A DNA stretch of 38,563 bases from an uncultured Lachnospiraceae bacterium (lineage in GTDB: Bacteria > Bacillota > Clostridia > Lachnospirales > Lachnospiraceae), in assembly GCA_902767015.1 (NCBI GenBank), contig CACXFV010000064.1, positions 1 through 38,563 on the forward strand, read 5' to 3'. Below the pieces are notes generated by a model. That model was given only the letters and a program-made list of their open reading frames with translations. It did not search any database and was not told the DNA's origin. Of this stretch, positions 8,540 through 16,978 are shown piece by piece. How positions within the stretch are numbered: position 1 is the first letter of the stretch; each line of letters begins with the position of its first letter. The position numbers were made by a program, and so were the translations under genes.

Positions 8540-8630
8540 AACGGAAACATTTTTACAAAATTTTTACAATTTTTACTTTTTCCTGCCTTACGGATTCCGT
8601 TTAGCATAAAAATTATGTGATTTTAATAAA

Positions 8631-8671
8631 AAAGATTCACACCAAAAGTTATCACCCCGGTGTGAATCTTT
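8631..8671 (-). terminator. Intrinsic terminator of the gene at 8721-9626
   Basis: AAAGATTCACACC (8631-8643) and GGTGTGAATCTTT (8659-8671) form a perfect 13-bp stem with a 15-base loop. On the minus strand the stem runs straight into a T-run, so it terminates the minus-strand gene just upstream. Confidence 0.85.
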
Positions 8672-8720
8672 ATTGAATCGTACAATATAGAAACTATAGT
8701 ATTATTACTACAGCAACCTG

Positions 8721-9626
8721 CTACGAAATACAAAGTCTGACCGTTCCGTCCTCAGAAATCAACTGGTTCTGTGCCTGTGCTGCCTGCACCGTCTGATTGT
8801 CAACCTGGACGGTAAGCTGTTCTTCCTGCTGATTATTCTGTGTAATCTCGGATTTGGATTCCTCCGCCTTTTTGATATTCCCATCAAGCTTCTCTATCAT
8901 CTTCAAACGTTCATCCGCTCTCAATGGTTCCTCAGCAGAATCATTGGCAAGTGCCGTATCAATCGCCTTGGCATCCTTCATTGTCTGGTTGATTCCATTA
9001 ATATTATATGCCATATCCTTAGAGAACTGATTATCTGAAACTGAAGCCGCTTCTCTCTCCTGCTCTCTATCTTCCATCTCTAAATCATACTCAATCTTAG
9101 AGATATCGCCACGGAGATATAGTTGTTCCATTTGTGAATCTGTATAACCTGCATAAGAAGTAATGTCTGCCTTCTTGGCAGCTTCTTCATCACCTGAAAG
9201 CTTATTATCGGTAAGCGTTCCTGCTGTCTGCGTATCTGACCTCTGACTGTCCGAAATCTCTCTGTATGATTTCTGACTGTCTGCTGTCATTCTGTCAGAT
9301 GTCTCACTGCCTGTTATCAGTTCATTATCAGCCGCCTTCTCTCCACGTACTGTCACTCTTCCGAATGATTCCTCACCCAACGTATTATCCGCCACTTTTC
9401 TCTCCGCATTCGCCAGTCTGTCTGTACCTTCTTCACTCACCTGTACCGTATCACCATCCTTGGATACTGCAACAACATTCTCAAGCTCACGTTCATGACC
9501 TGATTCCTGAATCTTATCAGCTTCCGATACATGCTTTTCCTGCCCGCCCTGCTGCGGTACATTATTCACGGCAGGAGATGAAATACGGGATACCATATTG
9601 GCATTATTAACAGAAATATTATCCAT
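8721..9626 (-). CDS. Hydrophilic protein of unknown function, mostly disordered
   Basis: I do not recognise a characterised family. The 301-residue protein has no signal peptide and no membrane segment. It is rich in Glu, Asp, Ser, Gln and Asn, with long stretches that look disordered and some helical charged segments (about 175-265). A phrase VSKDGDTVQVSEEG at about 54-67 resembles a short motif seen near the start of other uncharacterised Lachnospiraceae proteins; that recollection is unverified. The C-terminal 40 residues are Gln/Asn-rich (QVDNQTVQAAQAQNQ). The start is sound: AAGGAGGAATAGGAG lies directly before the ATG. It is monocistronic and has its own terminator. It could be an intracellular regulatory or scaffold protein; nothing in the sequence decides this. 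Confidence 0.75.
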   Translation of the reverse strand: MDNISVNNANMVSRISSPAVNNVPQQGGQEKHVSEADKIQESGHERELENVVAVSKDGDTVQVSEEGTDRLANAERKVADNTLGEESFGRVTVRGEKAADNELITGSETSDRMTADSQKSYREISDSQRSDTQTAGTLTDNKLSGDEEAAKKADITSYAGYTDSQMEQLYLRGDISKIEYDLEMEDREQEREAASVSDNQFSKDMAYNINGINQTMKDAKAIDTALANDSAEEPLRADERLKMIEKLDGNIKKAEESKSEITQNNQQEEQLTVQVDNQTVQAAQAQNQLISEDGTVRLCIS

Positions 9627-9815
9627 TCTCCTATTCCTCCTTAACCTTTCTTTGTATCATTCACGTGTCAATTTAATTACTATTAGTTTAACACATTTAC
9701 TATAGGATGGTCAAGTATATTCAAACAATACGTTTCTATTCGTCAGGGCAATGTTATAATTCATAGATACATTAACCGGCAATCGTAAAGTCACTGCCTG
9801 AAAACTACTTATCAT

Positions 9816-12800
9816 TCAACTATCCAACGTCTCAATCAGACCTGCGTCAAACCGCGAGATTTTCAAGGCATCTGCAATATCCACTTCGTCGTCATTCGTC
9901 ACGTCTCCTGCCTTAAATTCCTCCAATGTCAGATCAGCCAGTCCTGCATCGTACCGCGAAATCTTCAGCGCGTCTGCGATATCCACCTCATCATCTCCCG
10001 TCACATCACCGCGTCTTGCCGATTCCTGCGGCTGCTCTTTTTTCAGGGAATAGGTCTTTGTCACTATCTCGCTGCCATCTCTGCCTGCTGCGATTGCAAC
10101 CGCTTTGATAACTGTATCACTTTTGATTACAATATTGCCCATATACAGATTACTGTCGGCTGTAGGCTCAGTTCCGTCAAGGGTGTAGAATATCTTCGCT
10201 CCCACAGTCTGTGACATGAGTGTGAGCTGTAAACTGTCCTCAAATTCCGTCTCTTCCGGTTCAAACACCGGTGCCTCTGTCTGTCCGATGGTTTCCGCCA
10301 CCAGATCATCAGACCGATAACCTGCTTCCATGGTCTTTCCGGTATAGCTTTGCACCTCGGCATGGACAAAAGCACTTAACTCTGTCATGTCTATTTCTTT
10401 AGGAAGTCTGATCTTAACAGTTCTTGCATAGAGAATACCGTCATTGTGCTCTGCGTCAGGATAAGTAATATCCTCTTGCAATACCGCAACCTTTCTACCT
10501 GCTGCCCATATCTCAATCGTCTGATCTGTTAATGTTGTTGTATTCATATACTGATCAAACACTAAAAAGACTGCCTTGCCATCGGTCTTTACCGACTCCA
10601 CCGTCGGCGCATTGCTGCGCATCAGATTGATATTGACATTCAATTGTTCCGGTGAAACCGGCATGTACCATGTATCGCCAGCCTTGACAGCACCATAACC
10701 ATCCGCTTCCCCTGTCGTATAGGAATCGTAGCCTGTCTTTTCAAAGGTGACAGACCATCTGCCTTGAGGCACCATCCATTCATACATGCCATCTTCCCCT
10801 GTCACATACGGATTTTCCTGCTCATATTCCTGTGCGTCCCACAAAGTGCGTGTGCCGTCCTCTGCCACCTCATAAACCATCGCCGTCACTGATTCGATCC
10901 GGTTGCTCTGCACGCCCTCATAGACATAACCCGATGGATCGATAATGAAATGATAATTGTTTTTCGGCCACATCTCATGTACCATCTTATCTGCACACTC
11001 CTTGCCGAATAACTTCACCCAGCTCTCATACAGACTCTTTCTCTGTTGATAATCAGCACTGTAGCGCACTCTTTCTGCTCTCGCCTTCTGAATTCGGTAG
11101 TACATATCCTGCGTCTTTTGTGTATGACTGAAATGACTCCAATCCACATACTCGCCCTGCAGCTCCTTCTTGACCAGAATGATAAAGGTACGGTCTGTCA
11201 AAACCTCTATCTCCGGATCCATCTCTCCCGGCGAGAAGATTTTCAGCCCATTATCTTCCAGTTCTTCCTTGATACCTTCTTTTAAGATATCTTTAACCGT
11301 ATCCGTAAGACCATTTTTGATCTTGTCCGGAGCATCAAAAGCGTTATCCACCACTTCTCCTACTTTCTTAATTGCTTCCTCACCAAATTTATAATCAATC
11401 TCTTTGGCTATGTTGCCTGCACCTCCCAATGTATACGGCACACCGGCATCCCAGAAAGCAGTATCTGACGGATCATAAAATCCATTTTCCTGTGCACACC
11501 TTTTCAGATCTAATAACGATTCTAATTTAGAATTGTCATGATAGGTAAATGTTCCCAGATCCCAGTTGCGCCATGTCGGCACATAGGGATTGTCAGCCCA
11601 GCCTGTATAGACACTACCAAAACTGCTGCCTGCCGTAAAGCCTGTGGTATAGCCTCCCAGCCCCGCCGTCCGTATCTTCTCCGTTACACCGTTTAAGATA
11701 TATGCCCAGCGAAGCTGCAGCTGGTCGCAGGCTGTGGTGATATCACCTTCGCTGTAACGGAAATGTGTCTCTCCGCCTTTTTCAAATACTCTGGCATAGG
11801 TTGTAGTGATCACCATGCCGGAACCCGTATCACAGTATACCTTCGTGTAGTTATCCGGCTCCATTTTCGTATACAGCCATACCTCACTGCCGCCCTGTAT
11901 GCTGACCATTTTGTAGGATTCTATACGATAAGTCTCATTCTCTTCATCAGCCGTCGTCTCATAGCAGGAACTGTTGGCTTCCTTATAGCTCTCCAAAAAC
12001 AGCTTCTGATCTTCGTCAAAATATCCTTCTCCTTCTTTCAGAAGCTCCTCAATGCCCTGTCTGCGTGCCTCGGTAAGCATGTCTGCTCTCGTCTTCCAAA
12101 GCAATGCCAACTGCGATGCCGTCTTGCCCTCATAGGCTGTACCTGCCGTCTCTGACAGGGTAAATGTCTCTTTCACCTTCCTTGTCGTCTGATCCGGCAG
12201 AGTGACCGTTCCCTCGACATTCTCAATCTTCATTGTGACACTGCCTTCATAGCTCTCGTAATCGTCACCACTCTTAGCAGCTTTGAATTGTTTAAGGTTC
12301 AGAGTAATATCCTCGCAATTCTCATACAGCCTCAGACCGGAAATACTGTTTTCTCCCTCCGGTAAAAAAGCGTTGAAGCCTGTAAGCGCTTCACCAAGCA
12401 GCCTGTCAATCTTCTTCATATCCTTCTGGCGATAATCATACCCCGGCTTATTCACCTTATATTCCAGATAATAATACGTATACGGGGTATTACCAAAGGA
12501 GATCATCTCCGTCACCCAGTAATGCGCACCCGGAACCTTACTGTCCGAAACATATCCGTCATACGTTGCCGGAACCTTCTTTATCCCATCAGAACATACA
12601 AAGCAGAAATACACATCATAGACTGCCTCCGACGGATTTTCATAAGCATCAAAATTATCAAAGGTTACAATATATTGACATTTAGTAGATGATGGAATGT
12701 ATAACATATAGCCACTCGGTTCCATTCCGTAATTCCAAAGGATTCCCGAATAGTAACTGTTTTTATTATGATATTTTAATTCTGCATAAGTCATACGATC

Positions 12801-14048
12801 TTTTAAAGCTGCCGCTGTGACTGCCTGTGACTGTCCAGAAGCGTTCGGCGCATAGCCGGCGCCGGAGGAATTCGCCAATGCCACCTTATATAAAACCGGC
12901 ATTTCCTTATATACCTCCACACGGGTGATTACCGGATAGGTAGAGGTATATTTAACAGAACATTCTTCTGTGTCGTATTGCTTCTCCTCCAGTGCTGCCA
13001 CGGCACTAACCGTATAGATACGCTCCCCCCAAGGCTCGTCAATCGCCACTTCTGCCGTATAATTACCTGTCCGCTTATCAGCTTGTACGACAGCCACGGC
13101 CTTGCCGTCCACCGAGATCGTCACAATCGCACCCTTCGGAGCACTGCCGTTACAGTAAAAACTGTCCGTAAAGACCTCTGACGGGGTATTCAGGGTAAAC
13201 AGCGCTGTATCAAGACTCACATCACCGATGAGGGACTGGTTGGTATTCTCCACGCTAAAAGACGCTGTCGCCGTTGCCGTGACGGAATCCGTATTGACAC
13301 GCCTGCTCTCATACCGAATCGTTACCGGCCAACCACCATATTTCATCACGTCGCGAATGATAAACTGATAGTTTCCGTCAAAGCCCAGACCACCGAACGT
13401 ATCATCCCAACGACTCATACACACCTGATACCTTTCGTTAAACTCATCTCTTCCCGCTAAACCAATCTCCTCGTCCGGTACGGCAATGCCATTGATATAC
13501 ACACTGACTGCGATCACTGAGGGATCAGCAAATGCTTCCTGCGCACTGGCAGACTGGTTGGTCGCCAAATTGACACTCAACGATCGGTTAGCCTCCCTGT
13601 CTGCCGGTGCTACCGTTATACGAACCTTTAAGATTTCATCCTCCTCGCTGATATAGAGACCGCTTTCCGCTGCATTGACTGCTACCTCCTTTGGCATACC
13701 CCCCGGCAGTGTTAAGGCATATTGAAGCTGTTGTCTATTGTTCGCTCCGTTATCCTCCACACAGACCAGCTCACAATCCTGTGCCAGATAAAGATTGTCC
13801 CCAATCGTATCCAGCGCCTCTTTCACACCGGAATAGGTCTGCATCTGCTCACTGCCAAGCCTGCCGTAAGCTGCCTGCTGCACAAACAGGAAGCTGTAAC
13901 TGCCGCCATACAGATAACGGCTGTAATTCTCCGTCTTTGTTCCCCTGACAAGCGAAGCATTGGCTTCCTCAATCTCCAGCAGCTCTCCGTTTCTATATAA
14001 AAGGACAACCATCTTCTGCCGGTATGGATTGTTCAGACTAAAATCCAC
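9816..14048 (-). CDS. Third open frame of the dockerin gene: Ig-like domains and C-terminal dockerin
   Basis: A 1410-residue open frame beginning at a GTG that has no good ribosome site, as expected of an internal fragment. The start region (about 1-90) is the second half of a module also present in the first frame. Beta-sandwich segments follow (about 150-370), then a long region without a recognised family. A DPSGYVYEGVQSNRIESV segment and a beta domain near 1080-1170 are of a type found in large Lachnospiraceae surface proteins. A chitobiase C-terminal-like Ig domain with GAKIFYTLDGTEPT lies at about 1262-1340. The last 66 residues are a type I dockerin. No catalytic domain was recognised, so a structural or binding role at the cell surface is more likely than an enzyme. 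Confidence 0.7.
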   Translation of the reverse strand: MDFSLNNPYRQKMVVLLYRNGELLEIEEANASLVRGTKTENYSRYLYGGSYSFLFVQQAAYGRLGSEQMQTYSGVKEALDTIGDNLYLAQDCELVCVEDNGANNRQQLQYALTLPGGMPKEVAVNAAESGLYISEEDEILKVRITVAPADREANRSLSVNLATNQSASAQEAFADPSVIAVSVYINGIAVPDEEIGLAGRDEFNERYQVCMSRWDDTFGGLGFDGNYQFIIRDVMKYGGWPVTIRYESRRVNTDSVTATATASFSVENTNQSLIGDVSLDTALFTLNTPSEVFTDSFYCNGSAPKGAIVTISVDGKAVAVVQADKRTGNYTAEVAIDEPWGERIYTVSAVAALEEKQYDTEECSVKYTSTYPVITRVEVYKEMPVLYKVALANSSGAGYAPNASGQSQAVTAAALKDRMTYAELKYHNKNSYYSGILWNYGMEPSGYMLYIPSSTKCQYIVTFDNFDAYENPSEAVYDVYFCFVCSDGIKKVPATYDGYVSDSKVPGAHYWVTEMISFGNTPYTYYYLEYKVNKPGYDYRQKDMKKIDRLLGEALTGFNAFLPEGENSISGLRLYENCEDITLNLKQFKAAKSGDDYESYEGSVTMKIENVEGTVTLPDQTTRKVKETFTLSETAGTAYEGKTASQLALLWKTRADMLTEARRQGIEELLKEGEGYFDEDQKLFLESYKEANSSCYETTADEENETYRIESYKMVSIQGGSEVWLYTKMEPDNYTKVYCDTGSGMVITTTYARVFEKGGETHFRYSEGDITTACDQLQLRWAYILNGVTEKIRTAGLGGYTTGFTAGSSFGSVYTGWADNPYVPTWRNWDLGTFTYHDNSKLESLLDLKRCAQENGFYDPSDTAFWDAGVPYTLGGAGNIAKEIDYKFGEEAIKKVGEVVDNAFDAPDKIKNGLTDTVKDILKEGIKEELEDNGLKIFSPGEMDPEIEVLTDRTFIILVKKELQGEYVDWSHFSHTQKTQDMYYRIQKARAERVRYSADYQQRKSLYESWVKLFGKECADKMVHEMWPKNNYHFIIDPSGYVYEGVQSNRIESVTAMVYEVAEDGTRTLWDAQEYEQENPYVTGEDGMYEWMVPQGRWSVTFEKTGYDSYTTGEADGYGAVKAGDTWYMPVSPEQLNVNINLMRSNAPTVESVKTDGKAVFLVFDQYMNTTTLTDQTIEIWAAGRKVAVLQEDITYPDAEHNDGILYARTVKIRLPKEIDMTELSAFVHAEVQSYTGKTMEAGYRSDDLVAETIGQTEAPVFEPEETEFEDSLQLTLMSQTVGAKIFYTLDGTEPTADSNLYMGNIVIKSDTVIKAVAIAAGRDGSEIVTKTYSLKKEQPQESARRGDVTGDDEVDIADALKISRYDAGLADLTLEEFKAGDVTNDDEVDIADALKISRFDAGLIETLDS
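9819..10016 (-). other. Type I dockerin domain
   Basis: Two near-identical 24-residue units, GDVTGDDEVDIADALKISRY and GDVTNDDEVDIADALKISRF, each followed by DAGL, show the calcium-binding F-hand pattern (Asp1, Asp5, Asp9 and Asp12) of dockerins. Dockerins bind cohesin domains and so attach proteins to a scaffold or the cell surface. No cohesin is encoded in this window. The units are also similar at the DNA level, a sign of recent duplication. Confidence 0.92.
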
Positions 14049-14084
14049 CCTTGACAGATAATACCAAGCATACGGCTCTGCCTC

Positions 14085-15038
14085 TCATCCTTTCTTCTCG
14101 TTCAAGGTCACCGTCGTATCACCATAAGAAGTGTCGGTAGAAACATGAATGGATAGAGTATCGCCTGCCTGTACCTTGGAAGGATCCTTTAAAAACAGCT
14201 TTCCGTCTGCCGACAGATATGGAAGGATTGTTCCCTCGCTGTCTGTGATTACCGCGTTTCTCGCATTATTGATCTCAATAATCCCTTCACGACTCTCTGT
14301 CGTGATCACCTTATCCGATGTATACTGTGCATAGTCCTCTGTAATATCCAGTGTCAATGTGTTGATCTCATTGCCGGAAGCTGTCAGTAACAGCTGTTTT
14401 TCCTCTGTCTTTGGCAGCAGTACATTTTCTGCCGAAAAGCTCCCGTCTTGTGCCGTATTGACGCTGATATTAGCCGATTGTCCACCGACAAGGGTAGACA
14501 CCGTTACCTTCACACCCTTCTTCGCCTTGCCGCCTGCAACAACTTTTCCACGAATTGTGATGGTAGCTGCCTTTGTAAGGAGCAATCTGGTGTATTCATC
14601 ACTTGCTGTCACCTTCATCATGACAGAAGGATCATACAAAACCGCCTCATATCCCTTAGGTACCGCTCTGGCATAGACTTCCTCCTCCATACCGATGGTG
14701 TATTTTGCCTCTGTCGAAAGAATTGTTTTTCCCTCGCTGTCCGCATACCACTCGATCACAGCATTGCCCACAGTGTTGCCATGTTCATCAGCAACCGTCG
14801 GCGCAATGGTTGCCGGCTCTACGGCATTGGCATAAAGCTCGGCACTGACCTTCTGAGCCGGTTTCACCACTGCCTTCACACTGCCATATGTTGCCTGATA
14901 GCCGTCAATACTGCCGGTCAGTGTAACCATATAGGTATCCGGTTTTAATGGCGCCGTATCCCATACAAAACCCTCCGTAAATGCTTCTGTGGTAAAATCA
15001 TGTGTATAGACGGTCTTTCCCGTGGTATCACTGATCAC
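14085..15038 (-). CDS. Second open frame of the dockerin gene: Ig/regulatory-like beta domains
   Basis: A 317-residue open frame between the frameshift and the TGA. If translated alone it would start at GTG (15036-15038) and overlap the first frame by 11 bases, with no ribosome site. It begins with an Ig-like strand pattern (ISDTTGKTVYTHDF, then PDTYMVTLTGS). A carboxypeptidase-regulatory-like domain with ITIRGKVVAGGKAKKGVKVT and QDGSFSAENVLLP lies at about 165-240. The last 57 residues match the first half of the duplicated module, and the matching second half follows the TGA. No signal peptide, so as a separate protein it could not be exported. Confidence 0.6.
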   Translation of the reverse strand: MISDTTGKTVYTHDFTTEAFTEGFVWDTAPLKPDTYMVTLTGSIDGYQATYGSVKAVVKPAQKVSAELYANAVEPATIAPTVADEHGNTVGNAVIEWYADSEGKTILSTEAKYTIGMEEEVYARAVPKGYEAVLYDPSVMMKVTASDEYTRLLLTKAATITIRGKVVAGGKAKKGVKVTVSTLVGGQSANISVNTAQDGSFSAENVLLPKTEEKQLLLTASGNEINTLTLDITEDYAQYTSDKVITTESREGIIEINNARNAVITDSEGTILPYLSADGKLFLKDPSKVQAGDTLSIHVSTDTSYGDTTVTLNEKKG

Positions 15039-16245
15039 GGGAAATGGTAAAAACAGGCTTTTCCTGCACGGTCGCCAATGGCTGCTTTGAATATACGCTT
15101 GCCAGACAATCTCCTCCTGCGGCCAGTGTCTTACTGCCCGTCTGCGGCAACGTCACGGAAATATCCTCTAACAGCATAGATGTGGGAAGGTAACCTGCCG
15201 GCACCGGAAAATTTTTGAAGGAATGACTATAAAACGCCTTTCCCGTGAAATCATCTTCTGCAGTAAATGCCTGTTCGATATATAAGTTCTCCGCCAGACC
15301 GTTAAGCTTATCCTTTGCCTTGTTAAGCTCAGCAAATTCCTCTTCTCCTACATACAGATATGCGCTCTTTTCCACAAAAAGAAACGTGTACTGACCAGCC
15401 GGACATTTACGAAAATAGGTAGGTGCACTATAACCGTTGAGCGTATTTTCATCGACTGCCTCTAGCAGCTCGTCGTGATAAACCAGAATGACCGCCTTCT
15501 GTCCATCGGGATTATAAAAATCAAAACGCGGCATGCTATACCAGCATCCTGCTGTATTGTCATCATTGAGGACAGCACTTTTCTTTTCGTCTAACGTAAC
15601 CACCGCATCCGTATATCCGTATTCTCCGCTGCTATGAATGTAGAGTACCTGTCCCTCGCGCAATGTCTCCGGATAATTGAGAATAATCTCTTTATTCTGT
15701 CCGATATAATCTCCACAGGAAATCTCCCTGCCCTCGCTGTCCTTAACCGACAGAATGCCCGGATTCATCGGCACCGCAAAGGTCTGGCAGGATAGTACGC
15801 CAAAACCACTCTCTCTGTCTTCCCCCGTAATCGGAAGGGGTTCACTGTAATCCATGTCCTGTGTCAGCACCATCGTCATCGGCTTCATGCTGCGGCTGGA
15901 AAGTATGGTCAGGGTTGTCTGTCCCTCCACACCGTCTAAGATTGGCACGTTGTCGATAGTAAAAATGTCCTTAGAATTTCCCACATGCCGAAGTTCTGCA
16001 TACTCCCTAAAGCTGCCGTCGCTTGTCTCGATTACCACCTGACCGTCTCGCAGAGCGTATTCTGTGCCCTCCACAGTCACTGACTTGACAATGCCCTTGA
16101 CCGTCACGGTCATCACCGGCTGTTCCTCCTGTGCTTCTGCCACAAAACAGAAGGTTGGCTGCATGCCCATTACCAGAGTAACGCAAAGCAAAATTCCCAT
16201 TATTCTCCTAAATACTTTTCCTGAACTCGTTAACAAATGCTGCAT
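15028..16245 (-). CDS. First open frame of the dockerin gene: signal peptide and N-terminal module
   Basis: A 405-residue frame with a clear signal peptide: a basic start (GKVFRRIMG), the hydrophobic stretch ILLCVTLVMG and likely cleavage after VAEA (about residue 38). The remainder is beta-rich. Residues about 165-325 form the first copy of a module found again across the TGA (shared TVTL[DN]EKK and [FV]DF...LLE patterns). It ends prematurely at ISRDQ after the frameshift. The start is well supported by AAAGGAAG at 16253-16260 and a strong promoter upstream, so transcription of the locus may persist. If not read through, a 405-residue secreted protein without a dockerin would result. Confidence 0.7.
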   Translation of the reverse strand: MQHLLTSSGKVFRRIMGILLCVTLVMGMQPTFCFVAEAQEEQPVMTVTVKGIVKSVTVEGTEYALRDGQVVIETSDGSFREYAELRHVGNSKDIFTIDNVPILDGVEGQTTLTILSSRSMKPMTMVLTQDMDYSEPLPITGEDRESGFGVLSCQTFAVPMNPGILSVKDSEGREISCGDYIGQNKEIILNYPETLREGQVLYIHSSGEYGYTDAVVTLDEKKSAVLNDDNTAGCWYSMPRFDFYNPDGQKAVILVYHDELLEAVDENTLNGYSAPTYFRKCPAGQYTFLFVEKSAYLYVGEEEFAELNKAKDKLNGLAENLYIEQAFTAEDDFTGKAFYSHSFKNFPVPAGYLPTSMLLEDISVTLPQTGSKTLAAGGDCLASVYSKQPLATVQEKPVFTISRDQ

Positions 16246-16325
16246 ATGCTATCTTCCTTTCTTTTAAGATTCTGTTCCCCGATTATCGAATCATATGTTT
16301 TTCTTCACTTTCTATCCTTATTATC

Positions 16326-16354
16326 ATTTTAACAAAAAACATCCCCCCTGACAA
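16326..16354 (-). promoter_or_regulatory. Strong promoter of the dockerin gene
   Basis: On the minus strand: -35 TTGTCA (16349-16354), a 17-base spacer, and -10 TAAAAT (16326-16331). Each hexamer matches five of six consensus bases. The expected leader is about 75 bases. Confidence 0.6.
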
Positions 16355-16387
16355 TGAACATCCACAAAAAGTCCATAGACAATAGTG

Positions 16388-16409
16388 CAACCGTTACAAT
16401 CCACGGTTG
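16388..16409. repeat. Hairpin upstream of the dockerin promoter
   Basis: CAACCGT (16388-16394) pairs with ACGGTTG (16403-16409) across 8 bases. It lies between the end of the ior operon and the dockerin promoter; it could be part of the operon's 3' end or an operator. Confidence 0.4.
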
Positions 16410-16432
16410 GAAATTACCTGTGAACAACAAAG

Positions 16433-16462
16433 AGGAGACAAGTACCATCGCACCTATCTCCT
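16433..16462 (-). terminator. Possible terminator of the ior operon
   Basis: AGGAGA (16433-16438) and TCTCCT (16457-16462) form the outer stem, with a weaker 4-bp inner stem. On the minus strand it is followed by a T-rich but interrupted tract. It lies about 90 bp after the ACT gene. Confidence 0.4.
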
Positions 16463-16552
16463 GACTCGTTATACTTATATTTGTTATTCTTATGTTATTC
16501 TCTTATTATTATGCTTCTTTTTTCTTTGCTGCTACTGTTACTATATTTTTTT

Positions 16553-16954
16553 CTATTCTGTCAACTTGTGCTTCTCCAGCAATGCCTGTGTCGCCTCTAA
16601 GTCTTCTGTCTTAATGGCAATAGCCGCATCACTGTTCTGTGACGACATTCCATACATATACTCAATATTAATTCCTGCCTCATTGATTACCTTGAGAACT
16701 TTTTCGAGACTTCCTGCCTTATGCGGAACCACTACTGATATAATGTCTGTCAGCTTTGACATAATTCCTCCGGCTTTCAATGCATCACATGCCTTTTGAG
16801 GTTCATTGACAATCATTCTGAATAACCCAAAATCACTGGTATCTGCAATGCTGGCACCCACCACATTAATGTCATTTTCCTTAAGAATCTCCAACACTTC
16901 ACACAGACGACCTTCTCTGTTCTCAATAAATACCGTTACCTGTTTTGCTAACAT
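16553..16954 (-). CDS. Tandem ACT-domain protein
   Basis: A 133-residue protein made of two ACT domains (about 3-70 and 72-131), each with the beta-alpha-beta pattern of small-molecule sensors: VTVFIENREGRLCEVLEIL and ISVVVPHKAGSLEKVLKVI. ACT pairs of this type are often found next to phenylacetate-CoA ligase and indolepyruvate oxidoreductase genes and are thought to bind aromatic amino acids. That ligand is an inference from the operon. It is the last gene of the operon, 24 bp after the ligase, with a very strong ribosome site (GGAGGAGG) before its ATG. No catalytic domain is attached, so it is presumably a regulatory subunit or sensor. Confidence 0.88.
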   Translation of the reverse strand: MLAKQVTVFIENREGRLCEVLEILKENDINVVGASIADTSDFGLFRMIVNEPQKACDALKAGGIMSKLTDIISVVVPHKAGSLEKVLKVINEAGINIEYMYGMSSQNSDAAIAIKTEDLEATQALLEKHKLTE

Positions 16955-16978
16955 AAAACCTCCTCCAATCCTATTTGC

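Larger units (their letters stand above)
9816..16245 (-). pseudogene. Very large secreted dockerin protein, broken by a frameshift and an in-frame TGA
   Basis: Three successive open frames look like one original gene of about 2,140 codons. The first (16245-15028) has the signal peptide. The second (15038-14085) and third (14048-9816) lie in the same frame, parted by one TGA at 14085-14087. The first-to-second step needs a +1 shift; removing one C from the CCC complementary to 15039-15041 restores PVFTISVISDTTGK, a natural beta strand. An internal duplicated module runs across the TGA in its second copy, so the stop interrupts once-continuous sequence. Domains in order: signal peptide, Ig/carboxypeptidase-regulatory-like beta domains, a large uncharacterised region, a chitobiase-like Ig domain and a C-terminal type I dockerin. 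The gene is visibly more GC-rich than its flanks. Decay, a sequencing error or true recoding cannot be separated here. Confidence 0.75.

Noticed and set aside
14085-14087. TGA in the dockerin gene as selenocysteine
   Set aside because: Only a weak hairpin (GGCAGA/TCTGTC) follows, the position is not in a redox motif, the protein is secreted, and the gene also has a frameshift. A nonsense mutation or error is simpler.
15028-15045. Programmed +1 frameshift in the dockerin gene
   Set aside because: No stop codon or rare codon sits directly after the CCC in the manner of known +1 sites; the zero-frame stop comes several codons later, and no stimulatory sequence is visible.
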